A DNA stretch of 27,883 nucleotides, from positions 1-27,883 of the IMG/VR virus record IMGVR_UViG_3300017706_001436. The stretch is one strand, 5' to 3'. This stretch comes from a virus. The notes under the pieces were generated by a model. That model was not told where the DNA came from, searched no databases, and saw nothing but the letters and a program-made list of their open reading frames with translations. The position numbers and the translations under genes are program-made. Shown here in pieces: positions 13,581-22,233 of this stretch. Position 1 is the first letter of the stretch, and every line of letters starts with the position of its first letter.

Positions 13581-14054
13581 ATGTTAGAACCAATTAAAGG
13601 ATCATACTATAAAAAATTTGAACCTCAGTCTTATAAAGAAAATGATAGTAAGGCTAAGGTAGTAATAACAAAGTATCTAGAAAGTAATGGACACACCATT
13701 CTTGATACAGAGGAGGACTATTCTTTTGATATAAAGAGTGAGAAGAATGGTGCTAAATATTATAGTGAAGTAGAAATGAAGAACCAATGGAAAGGTAATT
13801 GGAATCCTAGTTGGAAAGAGATACGTATCCCTTATCGAAAGTATAAACTTATTAATAAGTATAAACAATTGCAGGGCGTTAAGACTTTTTGCAACTTTTA
13901 TATCATACGTAATGATTGCGAAAAAGCTTGGAGGATAAAAGACTTTCAACTTACCAAAGAATCTGCAAAAGAAATATGGTTAGCTAATGCTAGACGTTAT
14001 GAATACTTCTTTCATATACCATACCAAGAAGCAGAATTAGTAGACATAGTTTAA
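13581..14054 (+). CDS. PD-(D/E)XK-like nuclease candidate, 157 aa
   Basis: This 157-residue protein is rich in Lys and Tyr. Residues DYSFDI (D50) followed by YYSEVEMKNQW (E65-M-K67) give the D...ExK arrangement of PD-(D/E)XK nucleases. The preceding helix (SKAKVVITKYLESNGHTI) and the later strand-rich part (FCNFYIIRNDC) fit that fold. No known restriction or repair family is recognised. The gene is AT-rich, and its 3' end contains the -35 part of a promoter for the following cluster. A weak purine stretch (AAAGGAT) lies upstream of the ATG. Function is inferred from motif spacing only. Confidence 0.7.
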   Translation: MLEPIKGSYYKKFEPQSYKENDSKAKVVITKYLESNGHTILDTEEDYSFDIKSEKNGAKYYSEVEMKNQWKGNWNPSWKEIRIPYRKYKLINKYKQLQGVKTFCNFYIIRNDCEKAWRIKDFQLTKESAKEIWLANARRYEYFFHIPYQEAELVDIV

Positions 14055-14069
14055 ATACTGTGATATAAT
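14041..14069 (+). promoter_or_regulatory. extended -10 sigma70-type promoter
   Basis: The -35 TAGACA (14041-14046, one mismatch to TTGACA) is followed after exactly 17 bases by the perfect -10 TATAAT (14064-14069), preceded by TG at 14061-14062 (TGaTATAAT). It overlaps the nuclease-like gene end and stands before a 41-base gap and the gene at 14096. This is the best promoter match I found in the window. It would let the terminal small-gene cluster be transcribed separately by host RNA polymerase. Confidence 0.75.
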
Positions 14070-14095
14070 TACAACAACAATAAAAGGAGTTAATC

Positions 14096-14266
14096 ATGTT
14101 GTTATTTAATTTATTAGTGCCAGTAGTTTATCTTTTAACAGCTATAGGTTCTTACGATAATGTAGTAAAGCCTGTAGCTAAAGCATCGTGGGAAACAGGT
14201 GTTGTAGTCTATGAAAAAAGTGTAGACATTATTAAAGATGTGACAACTAACGATCCCACAGAATAA
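14096..14266 (+). CDS. small membrane or secreted protein, 56 aa
   Basis: A 56-codon gene lies behind a strong AAAAGGAG, about 27 bases downstream of the extended -10 promoter. The N-terminus (MLLFNLLVPVVYLLTAIGSY) is a membrane segment or uncleaved signal; the remaining 36 residues (ASWETGVVVYEKSVDIIKDV) form an amphipathic helix-like tail. It shares one base with the next start (TAATG). Promoter, ribosome-binding site and coupling together make it a convincing gene. Its target is unknown; the membrane position suggests action at the host envelope. Confidence 0.65.
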   Translation: MLLFNLLVPVVYLLTAIGSYDNVVKPVAKASWETGVVVYEKSVDIIKDVTTNDPTE

Positions 14267-14457
14267 TGTTTGTATTAGTATTTATACTCTCTTTAGGGAA
14301 TGGTTATGTACAAGTACAAGCTATTAATTATATTTACCCTACAATGAGGGAGTGTAAAGATAATGCAGTTACTATTAGAGAAAACCTTATGTTAAGTAGA
14401 CCTTCTGATGAATCAACAGTACTAGCATACTGCACAGAAATACCAGTGGAGGTATAG
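14266..14457 (+). CDS. small exported two-cysteine protein, 63 aa
   Basis: The 63-residue product begins with a hydrophobic, signal-like segment (MFVLVFILSLGNGYVQVQA). A short domain follows with C30 in MRECKDNA and C57 in LAYCTE, ending in PVEV. The layout parallels the gene at 1236: both have signal, Tyr-rich stretch, EC, Ala/Asn helix, Ser-rich link, second Cys and VE near the end. A periplasmic disulfide is likely if the signal works. It is coupled by TAATG to the gene before it and belongs to the promoter-driven terminal cluster. Confidence 0.7.
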   Translation: MFVLVFILSLGNGYVQVQAINYIYPTMRECKDNAVTIRENLMLSRPSDESTVLAYCTEIPVEV

Positions 14458-14463
14458 CTAAGT

Positions 14464-14670
14464 ATGAGCCTAGAAAAAGAAGCGCATGACTTTGTATCTA
14501 GGAGACACGATCATTTCAGAGAGGGTGTACAAAAACGTATTGAGGCATTAGATAAGTTTATAGCTGACAATCTATATCACACTAGTGAGACAAGAGAAGC
14601 TATGAAGCATCTAATGATATTACAAATGTGGGTAGAGCGTAGTGCAAAACTCAATGGTATAAAAAAGTAA
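14464..14670 (+). CDS. small helical protein with weak Acb2-like pattern, 68 aa
   Basis: The 68-residue product is predicted all-helical: a basic, His-rich N-terminal helix (EKEAHDFVSRRHDHFREGVQ), a second helix with RIEALDKFIADN, and a final one with SETREAMKHLMILQMWVER. The E...A...L....MW...A..N spacing near the end recalls phage Acb2-type proteins (anti-CBASS cyclic-nucleotide sponges). Similarity is limited and could be chance for a short helical protein. GGAGGT lies ten bases before the ATG. It is the last plus-strand gene, ending at the base before the terminator hairpin. Confidence 0.75.
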   Translation: MSLEKEAHDFVSRRHDHFREGVQKRIEALDKFIADNLYHTSETREAMKHLMILQMWVERSAKLNGIKK

Positions 14671-14687
14671 GGGCGCTAAATGCGCCC
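14671..14687 (-). terminator. hairpin terminator between convergent arms
   Basis: GGGCGC (14671-14676) pairs with GCGCCC (14682-14687) around a five-base TAAAT loop. Read on the minus strand, the hairpin is followed by TTACTTTTTT, a good intrinsic terminator for the late operon ending at 14697. On the plus strand only a broken T run (TATTTCTATT) follows, so termination there would be weaker. It lies exactly in the 26-base space between the convergent last genes. Confidence 0.8.
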
Positions 14688-14696
14688 CTATTTCTA

Positions 14697-17600
14697 TTAA
14701 TCTGCAGCTAATATTTTAGCTCTTTCTCTTGTTACTTCTCCTGATCTTTTTCTTAGCAACGCTGCCTCATCCACCATCAGTCTGTACAGATTAGTCTCGT
14801 ATATACCCTTCTCTTCTTCAGTAAAATCTTCACTACCTTTTATATAATTAACTGCATCATCTATTGACATATCTTCTGTCTCAAATATACCACCTATACT
14901 TCTAGAATAATAACCACGATTACTTTTCCACATCATTTCAGATAACTCTTTTTCAGAGTTAGACATGCCTCTATACTCGCCTTGTATATATAGTTGATAA
15001 TCCTTACGTAAAGAAGGTTCTGCAGAAGCATACCTTTTAAGTTGATCCTCTACTACACCACGATATAGCTTCTCAAGCTCTTTAAATTGTCTAGGTAGTT
15101 GAATACGTTTTTGTTGGTCTGTATAATTATTATACGTTTCTGTTTCTAAGAACTGCTCCATGTCACGAGCCATACGTCCTTGAGCAAACTGTTGAAAGCC
15201 TGTTTCTAAAAGTCTATTCTTTTCTCTGTATGGATTATAGATGTCTCTAAATGGATCAAGCTGCAGACGTGTAATCTCACGCTCTAGTGCATTCTTTGGC
15301 GGTCTACCTACAAGTCCAGTAAGCTGCTTGTCTAGTGGGTCTAGGATACGTAGTGGCCCATCACCCAAGACATTCATACGGATAGCATCATATTTTAAAT
15401 CATTACCGAATGCATCTTTAGCGTAGTCACTTTGAAATTGTGTACGTGTAGCTGAAGAGAAAAACTCTAGATACTTTATAACACCATCACCATCAATGTT
15501 TGTATCGAACATCTCGTTAAACGTGTTAGCCATTACGTCTGTGTTAAAGTCTGGTAGCTGACGTGTTACACGTTGATACAAATTCATGGGAACATTAGTG
15601 CCGTACATATCAAGCATAGAGAATGTAGGGTCTTCAGTGTTAGGAATATAAGCACTGCGTGGATCAAACTGCCCATAGAAATCTTTAAAGACAGCCATAG
15701 GATATGATACTGGAGTAACTATGTCTGCCATAGATCTATTAAACTTATCCCATCCTTGACCTTCTAACCCTGATATCATAGCGTCAATAGTACCTGTGTC
15801 TGGTCTAAACTCTGAAGCCCCTAATATTTTAGCTAAATCTTTACGTATTTCTTTAGTTGGTTTAGTAGGCATACCTTCTAACCTACGTGCAACATAGTCT
15901 GCCATATATGCTTGCGTAGTTAGTGGCCCCATAGCAGATTGCCCATCATACCTACGATTATTATTAGGGTCTATTACTTCGTTCCATGAAGTACCATCAT
16001 ATATCTTATTTTGATATACATTAATTAAACCTATCATACCTAAGCTACCAGTAATAGCTTTACCAAATTCTTCATCTGCTACTCTTTTACCTGAAGCTAT
16101 ACGTCTAGCCACCGTAAGACCTGTGTAGTCTGATACAAACTTAGCCTGTGATGCAAGGTAACGTGGGAATGGAATAGCTAATGTAAGACCATAGTTGTGA
16201 ATTGTACGTATGGCACTAGCTGCTGCTTTATTAATAGCACTAGCATCTTTACCCCCAAACCTACGTTGAAATGTAAATGCTAATGCTTCGTCTAATGCGT
16301 CTTGAAGTATATCATCTGGTAGGTCTTGTGTGCGTCCTTTACGCATCATGTCTAATACACTAGTACCTAATTCTTCATTGCCTAATTGTTTTAATTTTCT
16401 ATCGATAGTACCTGCAATAACAGCACGTTTAATTACACGGTCTGACATAGTGTTCAGAACATTCATAGCTGCGCCTACTTTAGAAAACTTATTACTACCT
16501 GCAATGGCTTGCTCTGCTATAGCTGCATCATAAAAAACTTTTTGCATACGCTTAGGTGCATTCTCATGTAACATACTAGTCAGTGCATCAGCAACATAAC
16601 TATCAGACGTAAGATACTTAAGGTTATCCATAGAGCCTTTTAGTGTTGCACCTGCAGTTGCTTCAGGGTTACTACGTATAGTACGAACAGCAGCAGTAGT
16701 AAGTTGATCTACCAAGTCTATACCTGTCATGGCTCCAGAAAATATATTGTTACGCATTGTTGTAGCAGGTTGAGATGTCATAAACATACGTCTAGCATTC
16801 TCAAGGTCTTTTAAATTGTTAATAAAAATAGAAGACATACCTTGCTTCACATCTTTCATAACCTTCATTTCATCAGACGTAACAGGTGACATACCTGCCT
16901 CAAACAAAGAATCAACTCTTTTAGCGTAAACTTTGTCTCTAGCTGTACGAGAACTACGCAATATACGAGCAGCATCTGATACCTCTGATGCATAAGCTAC
17001 TGATAATTGTTCTCGTGACAGGCTATACTTCTCACGTATATTATCAATGACAGCCAGTGCTTTACCATCACCGTTACTAATACTATCAGCAATAACTTCA
17101 GTGATACGCTTGCCTTGCTTGACCATATCATCTGTGACACCCATCTCTTCTGCTACTTCATAACCTGCAGCAGCGATACGTTGTATAGTGTCTACATCAA
17201 AGCCACCTATAAGTCCATCAGGTAGGTCAGAACTAAAAATGTCTTGTCGTACAATCTTACCTTCCTCTACCATACGTGGATCAATAGCACGTAGCAAATT
17301 GTTAGACACATATTTCATTAGTGCCTTACCTTCTTTAGTCTTCTTAGCTTTATCTGACAGCTTCTTAGCTGCTTCCCTTGCGGCTGCACGTCTTAAGTTT
17401 AGTGCCTCCTCCCCCTTCTTTCCTGCTTCCATAAGTTTTTTAGAAGCACGATTAGATACAGTACGTCCTGCTCCATACAAAGTTAAACCAGGTACAGCAC
17501 TAGCTACACCTGATACAGCAGCTTGACCCAAGCTTACATCACGCTCTTCACCAATGGTCTTGCCGCCAATCTGACGAATGCGTTGGTTAGCTAAGTCTGT

Positions 17601-18170
17601 TAGAGCACCAATGCTACCATCAGCAGCAGCAGTTATACCTGCCTTTTTTAGGTTACTCATAGCAGCCTTACGTAACATAGAAGCAGACACTGCTTTACCT
17701 GCACCCTTAGCTAATTCAGCTCCTGCCTTAACTGCCACAGCGCCTGTGCCACCAGTAAATAATCCTGCAAGAGCTGACGCCATAGTAGTAGGTGAAGATA
17801 ATACAGCACCTGCATAGTCTTGAAACTTTTCACCACCACGATCAAACCAACCTTCACCTTTAGAATTATCAAAGGCAAACATTAAACGACTGAAAGCTTG
17901 TCTCTCTTGTACTGGAGTGTTGTCATCAGAAATGTATGAATAGTCTTTATACATAGTACGTTCATTAATAGATTGATACCGCATATGCTCTAACACTTTA
18001 TCTGTTATATCAGAGGCAGACATATCTTGTAAGTCTTCGTCTGTATATTGCAAACGATCACTTTTTAAAAAAGTCACAGCATCTTTTAGAAATACACTAT
18101 CAAGAGTTAGGTCAGACAGTTTTTTATCTTTCATTGCCCCTGTAGTGTAGTAGTTATATTGTTCTGCCAA
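14697..18170 (-). CDS. large internal virion / ejection-type protein, 1157 aa
   Basis: This is the last and largest gene of the late operon. An acidic N-terminal part is followed by Ala/Gly-rich hydrophobic stretches (about 118-200, such as MASALAGLFTGGTGAVAVKAG). Long charged helical regions and a basic, Arg-rich C-terminal part follow. Size, composition and position fit podovirus internal core proteins that leave the virion to form the ejection channel (compare T7 gp15/gp16), but no enzymatic motif is visible. The start appears to be TTG (18168-18170) with AAGGA nine bases upstream; the next in-frame Met is residue 13. Confidence 0.75.
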   Translation of the reverse strand: MAEQYNYYTTGAMKDKKLSDLTLDSVFLKDAVTFLKSDRLQYTDEDLQDMSASDITDKVLEHMRYQSINERTMYKDYSYISDDNTPVQERQAFSRLMFAFDNSKGEGWFDRGGEKFQDYAGAVLSSPTTMASALAGLFTGGTGAVAVKAGAELAKGAGKAVSASMLRKAAMSNLKKAGITAAADGSIGALTDLANQRIRQIGGKTIGEERDVSLGQAAVSGVASAVPGLTLYGAGRTVSNRASKKLMEAGKKGEEALNLRRAAAREAAKKLSDKAKKTKEGKALMKYVSNNLLRAIDPRMVEEGKIVRQDIFSSDLPDGLIGGFDVDTIQRIAAAGYEVAEEMGVTDDMVKQGKRITEVIADSISNGDGKALAVIDNIREKYSLSREQLSVAYASEVSDAARILRSSRTARDKVYAKRVDSLFEAGMSPVTSDEMKVMKDVKQGMSSIFINNLKDLENARRMFMTSQPATTMRNNIFSGAMTGIDLVDQLTTAAVRTIRSNPEATAGATLKGSMDNLKYLTSDSYVADALTSMLHENAPKRMQKVFYDAAIAEQAIAGSNKFSKVGAAMNVLNTMSDRVIKRAVIAGTIDRKLKQLGNEELGTSVLDMMRKGRTQDLPDDILQDALDEALAFTFQRRFGGKDASAINKAAASAIRTIHNYGLTLAIPFPRYLASQAKFVSDYTGLTVARRIASGKRVADEEFGKAITGSLGMIGLINVYQNKIYDGTSWNEVIDPNNNRRYDGQSAMGPLTTQAYMADYVARRLEGMPTKPTKEIRKDLAKILGASEFRPDTGTIDAMISGLEGQGWDKFNRSMADIVTPVSYPMAVFKDFYGQFDPRSAYIPNTEDPTFSMLDMYGTNVPMNLYQRVTRQLPDFNTDVMANTFNEMFDTNIDGDGVIKYLEFFSSATRTQFQSDYAKDAFGNDLKYDAIRMNVLGDGPLRILDPLDKQLTGLVGRPPKNALEREITRLQLDPFRDIYNPYREKNRLLETGFQQFAQGRMARDMEQFLETETYNNYTDQQKRIQLPRQFKELEKLYRGVVEDQLKRYASAEPSLRKDYQLYIQGEYRGMSNSEKELSEMMWKSNRGYYSRSIGGIFETEDMSIDDAVNYIKGSEDFTEEEKGIYETNLYRLMVDEAALLRKRSGEVTRERAKILAAD

Positions 18171-18181
18171 GGTGCTAATCC

Positions 18182-20020
18182 TTATTGCCTGATATTACTT
18201 ATTACTTGTTTGTATATTTTAGCCATCAAATCTATATCATTACCATATGACATAGTTGGTATATCTAAGTTACCAGAGTTTTCTTCAAACCATGCAGCTA
18301 ATGCAAACTTAAACTCCTCTTCCTCTTCTTCTCCTGTAAAACCGTCCTCACGTAGGAAAGATATAATATCATTATTGTATGCATCTATAAAATTACGAGT
18401 GGTCTTTATCTCTCCAGGTTCATCTGCCTCACTATCTACTTCGTTCATAAATGCATCACTACCTGCAAACCACATATCTAAGTTACGCACAGGAAGACCT
18501 GCATCTTTGCGTTCTTTACGAGACAATTCTTTCCAGTCTGCTTTAGATATAGATGCCATAGCCTCACGCATACTAGCTTGATTTTCTAGATTACGTTTAG
18601 CTACTGCTCTTGCACTAGCGATAGCAGGTGGCTGCTCTGCTTCAGCTTGTATTTGCTCTAACTCCTTCTTTAGAGCGTTCTTTACAACAGCATCAGTCTC
18701 AGCTTCGATCTTACTCTGTAGTTCTTCTACTTCTTTGTCTTCTACTTCAGGTGCAACAGGAGATTCTGAAAGTACTTCAATCTCAGGCTCTTCTAATACC
18801 TCGTCTAATATCTTTTCTGCGTCTGTTACTTCTGATACCTCGTCAAATGAACCAGATGATGACCTTCCTCCTTTAAATATATCTTTTGTTTGTTCTACTA
18901 CTGGTTCTGAATCAATAATTTTTTCAGAAGAAGTCTCCTTAACTTCAGGTACAACACCATTAATAATAAATGCGTAGTCTTCAGCAGAGAAGCGGCCCTT
19001 TTCATTATATATACTATTTATGGCTGCAATAGCTTTGCCATTCTCTACGTTAGACATAAGACTTTGTAGCTCTGCTACTCCTGCAGTACCACCATCAATC
19101 TGTGAGAATATACCTTCTAGTAGATTTCTCCTAGCAGCAGGTCCAATTAAACCAAGTCCAGATCCAGAGTTAACAATCTCTAATTCAAGTTTAGACATAG
19201 CCATAGATGCTTCTAACGCATTGTCACGCATAACTTGTTTATTGTCGAGTTCAATTCCTGTAGTTGTACGGAAAATATCTGGATTAGAGATATCTGCACC
19301 TGCTAAACGAGTAGCAAACATAGAGTTAAACTTACGTTGTGTACTGTCGTAACTACCCTTATCATAATCTATATCATCAAATAATATATCACGAGTACGA
19401 GTAACACCAGGAATAACTTTCTGTTTCATACCTTGTGTAGATTGAAAGTACTCTAGATCTGACACATCATATCCCATAACCTTCATTGTCTCTAGCTGCT
19501 TTTCAGCAGACATCTTAGGATTAAGTCCAAGGAACTCAGCTAGACTAGCTGCACCTGTGCGTGTCTTTGCAGCTTCACTTTTAGGATCTTCTTCTTTATC
19601 AAGCATGAGACTTTGTATACCCATGATACGTGCAATAGCTTGATCTCTTGTAGTGTATTTAGGTAAGGCTTCTTTTGGCATATTGATTACGTTTATAAAA
19701 TCTTCTTTACGTACAGAGCTTCTTCCCGAAGCAGTACGATTAGCATCTTCTGTTATTATATTTTTATATAGCTGAGTAATGTCTGTACCTTGAGTTAATG
19801 CAACAAACTCATCATCCGTAACATTATACTTAGTCTTCATCATATCGCCAATTTCAAGAATGTTTTTATACTCTGCTGTAGCTTGTGCATAACGAGGTGC
19901 AACAGCTTTAGCGGAAGCTATACCTTGATCAACAAGGTCTTGCATACGTTCTTTAGCACCTTCAATACCTTCTATTATTGTATTAGTAAAACCTTTAGCA
20001 AAACCTGCTGAGAAACTCAT
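18182..20020 (-). CDS. internal virion-type protein, 612 aa
   Basis: The 612-residue product begins MSFSAGFAKGFTNTIIEGIE and is mostly helical. The first 360 residues look folded. A disordered, Glu-rich segment (about 365-455, including EKILDEVLEEPEIEVLSESP) follows, then a short acidic C-terminal domain (about 475-612). No catalytic motif is recognised. The location before the 1157-residue protein suggests a second internal or ejection protein. AGAGGATAATAAT overlapping the upstream gene end gives its ribosome-binding site. The assignment rests on context. Confidence 0.7.
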   Translation of the reverse strand: MSFSAGFAKGFTNTIIEGIEGAKERMQDLVDQGIASAKAVAPRYAQATAEYKNILEIGDMMKTKYNVTDDEFVALTQGTDITQLYKNIITEDANRTASGRSSVRKEDFINVINMPKEALPKYTTRDQAIARIMGIQSLMLDKEEDPKSEAAKTRTGAASLAEFLGLNPKMSAEKQLETMKVMGYDVSDLEYFQSTQGMKQKVIPGVTRTRDILFDDIDYDKGSYDSTQRKFNSMFATRLAGADISNPDIFRTTTGIELDNKQVMRDNALEASMAMSKLELEIVNSGSGLGLIGPAARRNLLEGIFSQIDGGTAGVAELQSLMSNVENGKAIAAINSIYNEKGRFSAEDYAFIINGVVPEVKETSSEKIIDSEPVVEQTKDIFKGGRSSSGSFDEVSEVTDAEKILDEVLEEPEIEVLSESPVAPEVEDKEVEELQSKIEAETDAVVKNALKKELEQIQAEAEQPPAIASARAVAKRNLENQASMREAMASISKADWKELSRKERKDAGLPVRNLDMWFAGSDAFMNEVDSEADEPGEIKTTRNFIDAYNNDIISFLREDGFTGEEEEEEFKFALAAWFEENSGNLDIPTMSYGNDIDLMAKIYKQVISNIRQ

Positions 20021-20024
20021 ATTA

Positions 20025-20570
20025 TTATCCTCTTGCCATTAATCCTACAGCATCCTCTGTAGGTTTTTCTTGTTGTATTTCTTCTGGTTCCGCTAATTCT
20101 TCTTGCGTTTCCATTATAAGTTTTTCACCTTGGTCTGCTTTGTCAGGTACAATCTTACCAGTTTTCATTGCAAGTTTGGCTTCTAGTTTAGCTTTACGTT
20201 TTTGTTTAGCCTTAGCATCCTTATCATCATATTCTGATAATGTCATTTTGTATTCTATACCAACAACATCAGCTAACGCTTTAATGTGGGCAGATAGAAG
20301 AGGTCTAATAAGAAGCTTCACATCAATACTGTGATACCCTTCTGTAATACCCATGCTAAGTAAACTACCTGATACAATATCAACAGGAATCCCTATCTCT
20401 AACATATCCATTACATCTTCAAGGACATCCTCATTAGTTAATCTTTTCATGTACATCTGAAGAGATTCCATAGGATCTGTTATCATAGGAGGATTTTCCC
20501 AAGGGCTATTCTTAGGCTCTGCTGTTAAAGACTGACCTGGAATTGGCCCATCAAAAGGAGATATCGACAT
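20025..20570 (-). CDS. conserved phage structural-region protein, 181 aa
   Basis: The N-terminus (SPFDGPIPGQSLTAEPKNSP) is distinctive and matches my memory of a protein conserved in marine podo- and myoviruses next to virion genes, with no known activity. A helical middle (DVLEDVMDMLEIGIPVDIVS and HSIDVKLLIRPLLSAHIKAL) is followed by a Lys-rich coil (AKAKQKRKAKLEAKLAMKTG) and an acidic end. It may be a virion assembly component. AAGG stands about eleven bases upstream, and the gap to the next gene is four bases. Confidence 0.7.
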   Translation of the reverse strand: MSISPFDGPIPGQSLTAEPKNSPWENPPMITDPMESLQMYMKRLTNEDVLEDVMDMLEIGIPVDIVSGSLLSMGITEGYHSIDVKLLIRPLLSAHIKALADVVGIEYKMTLSEYDDKDAKAKQKRKAKLEAKLAMKTGKIVPDKADQGEKLIMETQEELAEPEEIQQEKPTEDAVGLMARG

Positions 20571-20582
20571 TTTATATATACC

Positions 20583-21026
20583 TTATTTAGTGAATCCTGC
20601 GCCAAAGTATAATCCTACAATGGCTGATACAATGTGTGTGTCTAGTGGTGTGATTACAAAGCCTTGTGCCATCTTCCACTGTATAGCTTCGTTTGGCCCA
20701 AACAACCAATTCATAAAACCACCAGTAGCTTCAGTGTATCCTACATACACACTTACCTCAGGATACCATACTGCGACTAGCTTTGGCAATACAATTATTG
20801 AAAACACAGCAGATAAAGCTATAAGCCTACGTGTCCACGCAAAGTGTGAATCATTCTTACCTGCGTCACGAGCATCCTTTACTGCAGACCTCCTGAAGTT
20901 AGCACGTTCCATGAGCATGTCATTCTGTGCTTGCTTAGACTTTATTGATTGGCCCCATATAGACATTACTCCACCTAGTATAGTGGAGAAAAGCATGGTG
21001 ATTAGTTCTAGTGGTAGTCCAAACAT
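20583..21026 (-). CDS. three-helix membrane protein, holin candidate, 147 aa
   Basis: Three membrane segments can be seen: residues 4-24 (LPLELITMLFSTILGGVMSI), about 67-88 (LIALSAVFSIIVLPKLVAVW) and about 126-145 (PLDTHIVSAIVGLYFGAGF). A charged stretch (RRSAVKDARDAGKNDSHFAW) separates the first two. Its ATG shares a base with the stop of the lysozyme-like gene (TAATG), so the two are translationally coupled. A 3TM holin-like function is therefore reasonable. It could equally be a virion membrane component; no diagnostic holin motif is present. Confidence 0.7.
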   Translation of the reverse strand: MFGLPLELITMLFSTILGGVMSIWGQSIKSKQAQNDMLMERANFRRSAVKDARDAGKNDSHFAWTRRLIALSAVFSIIVLPKLVAVWYPEVSVYVGYTEATGGFMNWLFGPNEAIQWKMAQGFVITPLDTHIVSAIVGLYFGAGFTK

Positions 21027-22213
21027 TATAGTGGTGGCCTCTCCATTGCTCCTGCAGGTTTTCTTCTAGGACGAGGCGATTCACTTACTTGGCCTAGCAT
21101 TTTAAGTGATCCCTCTACTTTATTTAGAATATCTTTTGTTTCTTCTATTGTGTGCTGTGCTGAATTACCGCCACTAATACCTTCACTGTAATAAGAATCT
21201 CCTGCTTTTAAATCAACTTTAGGCCAAGGATTTTTAGTGGTAGGGTTAGGATTTTTTGGAATATCAAAGGGTACTGGCACTGAAGCAAACTCTTTTGCTA
21301 ATGCTAACATAGCATCATTAACATTTGATTTTTTAATAGTTTTATTATCTTGATATAACCAAGTCTGTAATTTTCTTCCTACTTTATCTGTTAATAGATA
21401 CGTACCCATCTTTTCCTGTAGATCAGATGTAAAAACTTGTATATCAGATAAATTCATTTTTTCAACAACTAAATCAAATGTTTTAGGTATAAACTGAAAC
21501 TTACCTACAGCAAAAAGTCTATCTTTGTCTTCTATAGATAAATCCATATATTCTTTTATTTCTCCTACAGTGAGCTCTGTTAACTTTTTACCATCTCTAG
21601 TTGTTGCACTAGTAGAGTTTTGTATTTTACCTCCTATAGTGCCACTATGAGAAGATTCATAACCTCCCTCACCCTTGCCTATAAAGTTAAGGAGGTCATT
21701 AACTTTCCCATCGGTAGGCTGCACCCCTTCAGCAGGAGTATCAGAGTCAACATCACCAACAGTTTCATTTATAATTTCCTTATCTACAGGGGGAGCCATT
21801 AATCCTTTACTTGATGTAATATCACTTTGATTAGACATTATTTCTTTAATAAGACTATCTGGTTCAATAAGCTCTGGTTCAATTGGCTTATCAGCCACTG
21901 TTTCAATTATAGGCTCTGACTCAAGGGTAATTGTAGGTAAAGCATCTGTTGTCATATCAACAGTAGGCATCTCTGGCATTGGCATATCCTGCAAAGATAT
22001 ACGCAACTCCTCACGAGCTTCCTCTACTTTACGTTCAGTATCATTCCACCAATCAGAAAAGAACTGCATTATACCAGAAGAGTCTTCATCCTCTTTAGTA
22101 AAAATACCAGTATCGTTTGACTTCTTGTTTAACTCAGCGTCACGAATATCTTGAAAATATTCTAGTAACTCTAGTGGGTCTGTTGTCTTTGGTGGATCTA
22201 TAAGACCTGCCAT
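21026..22213 (-). CDS. lysozyme/transglycosylase-like protein, 395 aa
   Basis: The first 170 residues are acidic and low-complexity (EMPTVDMTTDALPTITLESE), like a flexible or virion-attachment region. A lysozyme-like domain follows, with LLNFIGKGEGGYESS (E182 is the likely catalytic Glu), then LFAVGKFQFIPKTFD, the pattern of phage lysozyme and lytic transglycosylase folds. A Pro/Arg-rich tail ends the protein. It should cleave peptidoglycan, either for entry as a virion enzyme or for lysis. There is no signal peptide. AGGAG lies ten bases upstream, and it is coupled to the membrane protein gene that follows. Confidence 0.8.
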   Translation of the reverse strand: MAGLIDPPKTTDPLELLEYFQDIRDAELNKKSNDTGIFTKEDEDSSGIMQFFSDWWNDTERKVEEAREELRISLQDMPMPEMPTVDMTTDALPTITLESEPIIETVADKPIEPELIEPDSLIKEIMSNQSDITSSKGLMAPPVDKEIINETVGDVDSDTPAEGVQPTDGKVNDLLNFIGKGEGGYESSHSGTIGGKIQNSTSATTRDGKKLTELTVGEIKEYMDLSIEDKDRLFAVGKFQFIPKTFDLVVEKMNLSDIQVFTSDLQEKMGTYLLTDKVGRKLQTWLYQDNKTIKKSNVNDAMLALAKEFASVPVPFDIPKNPNPTTKNPWPKVDLKAGDSYYSEGISGGNSAQHTIEETKDILNKVEGSLKMLGQVSESPRPRRKPAGAMERPPL

Positions 22214-22233
22214 CTTTGTTTACTCCTGCTATA

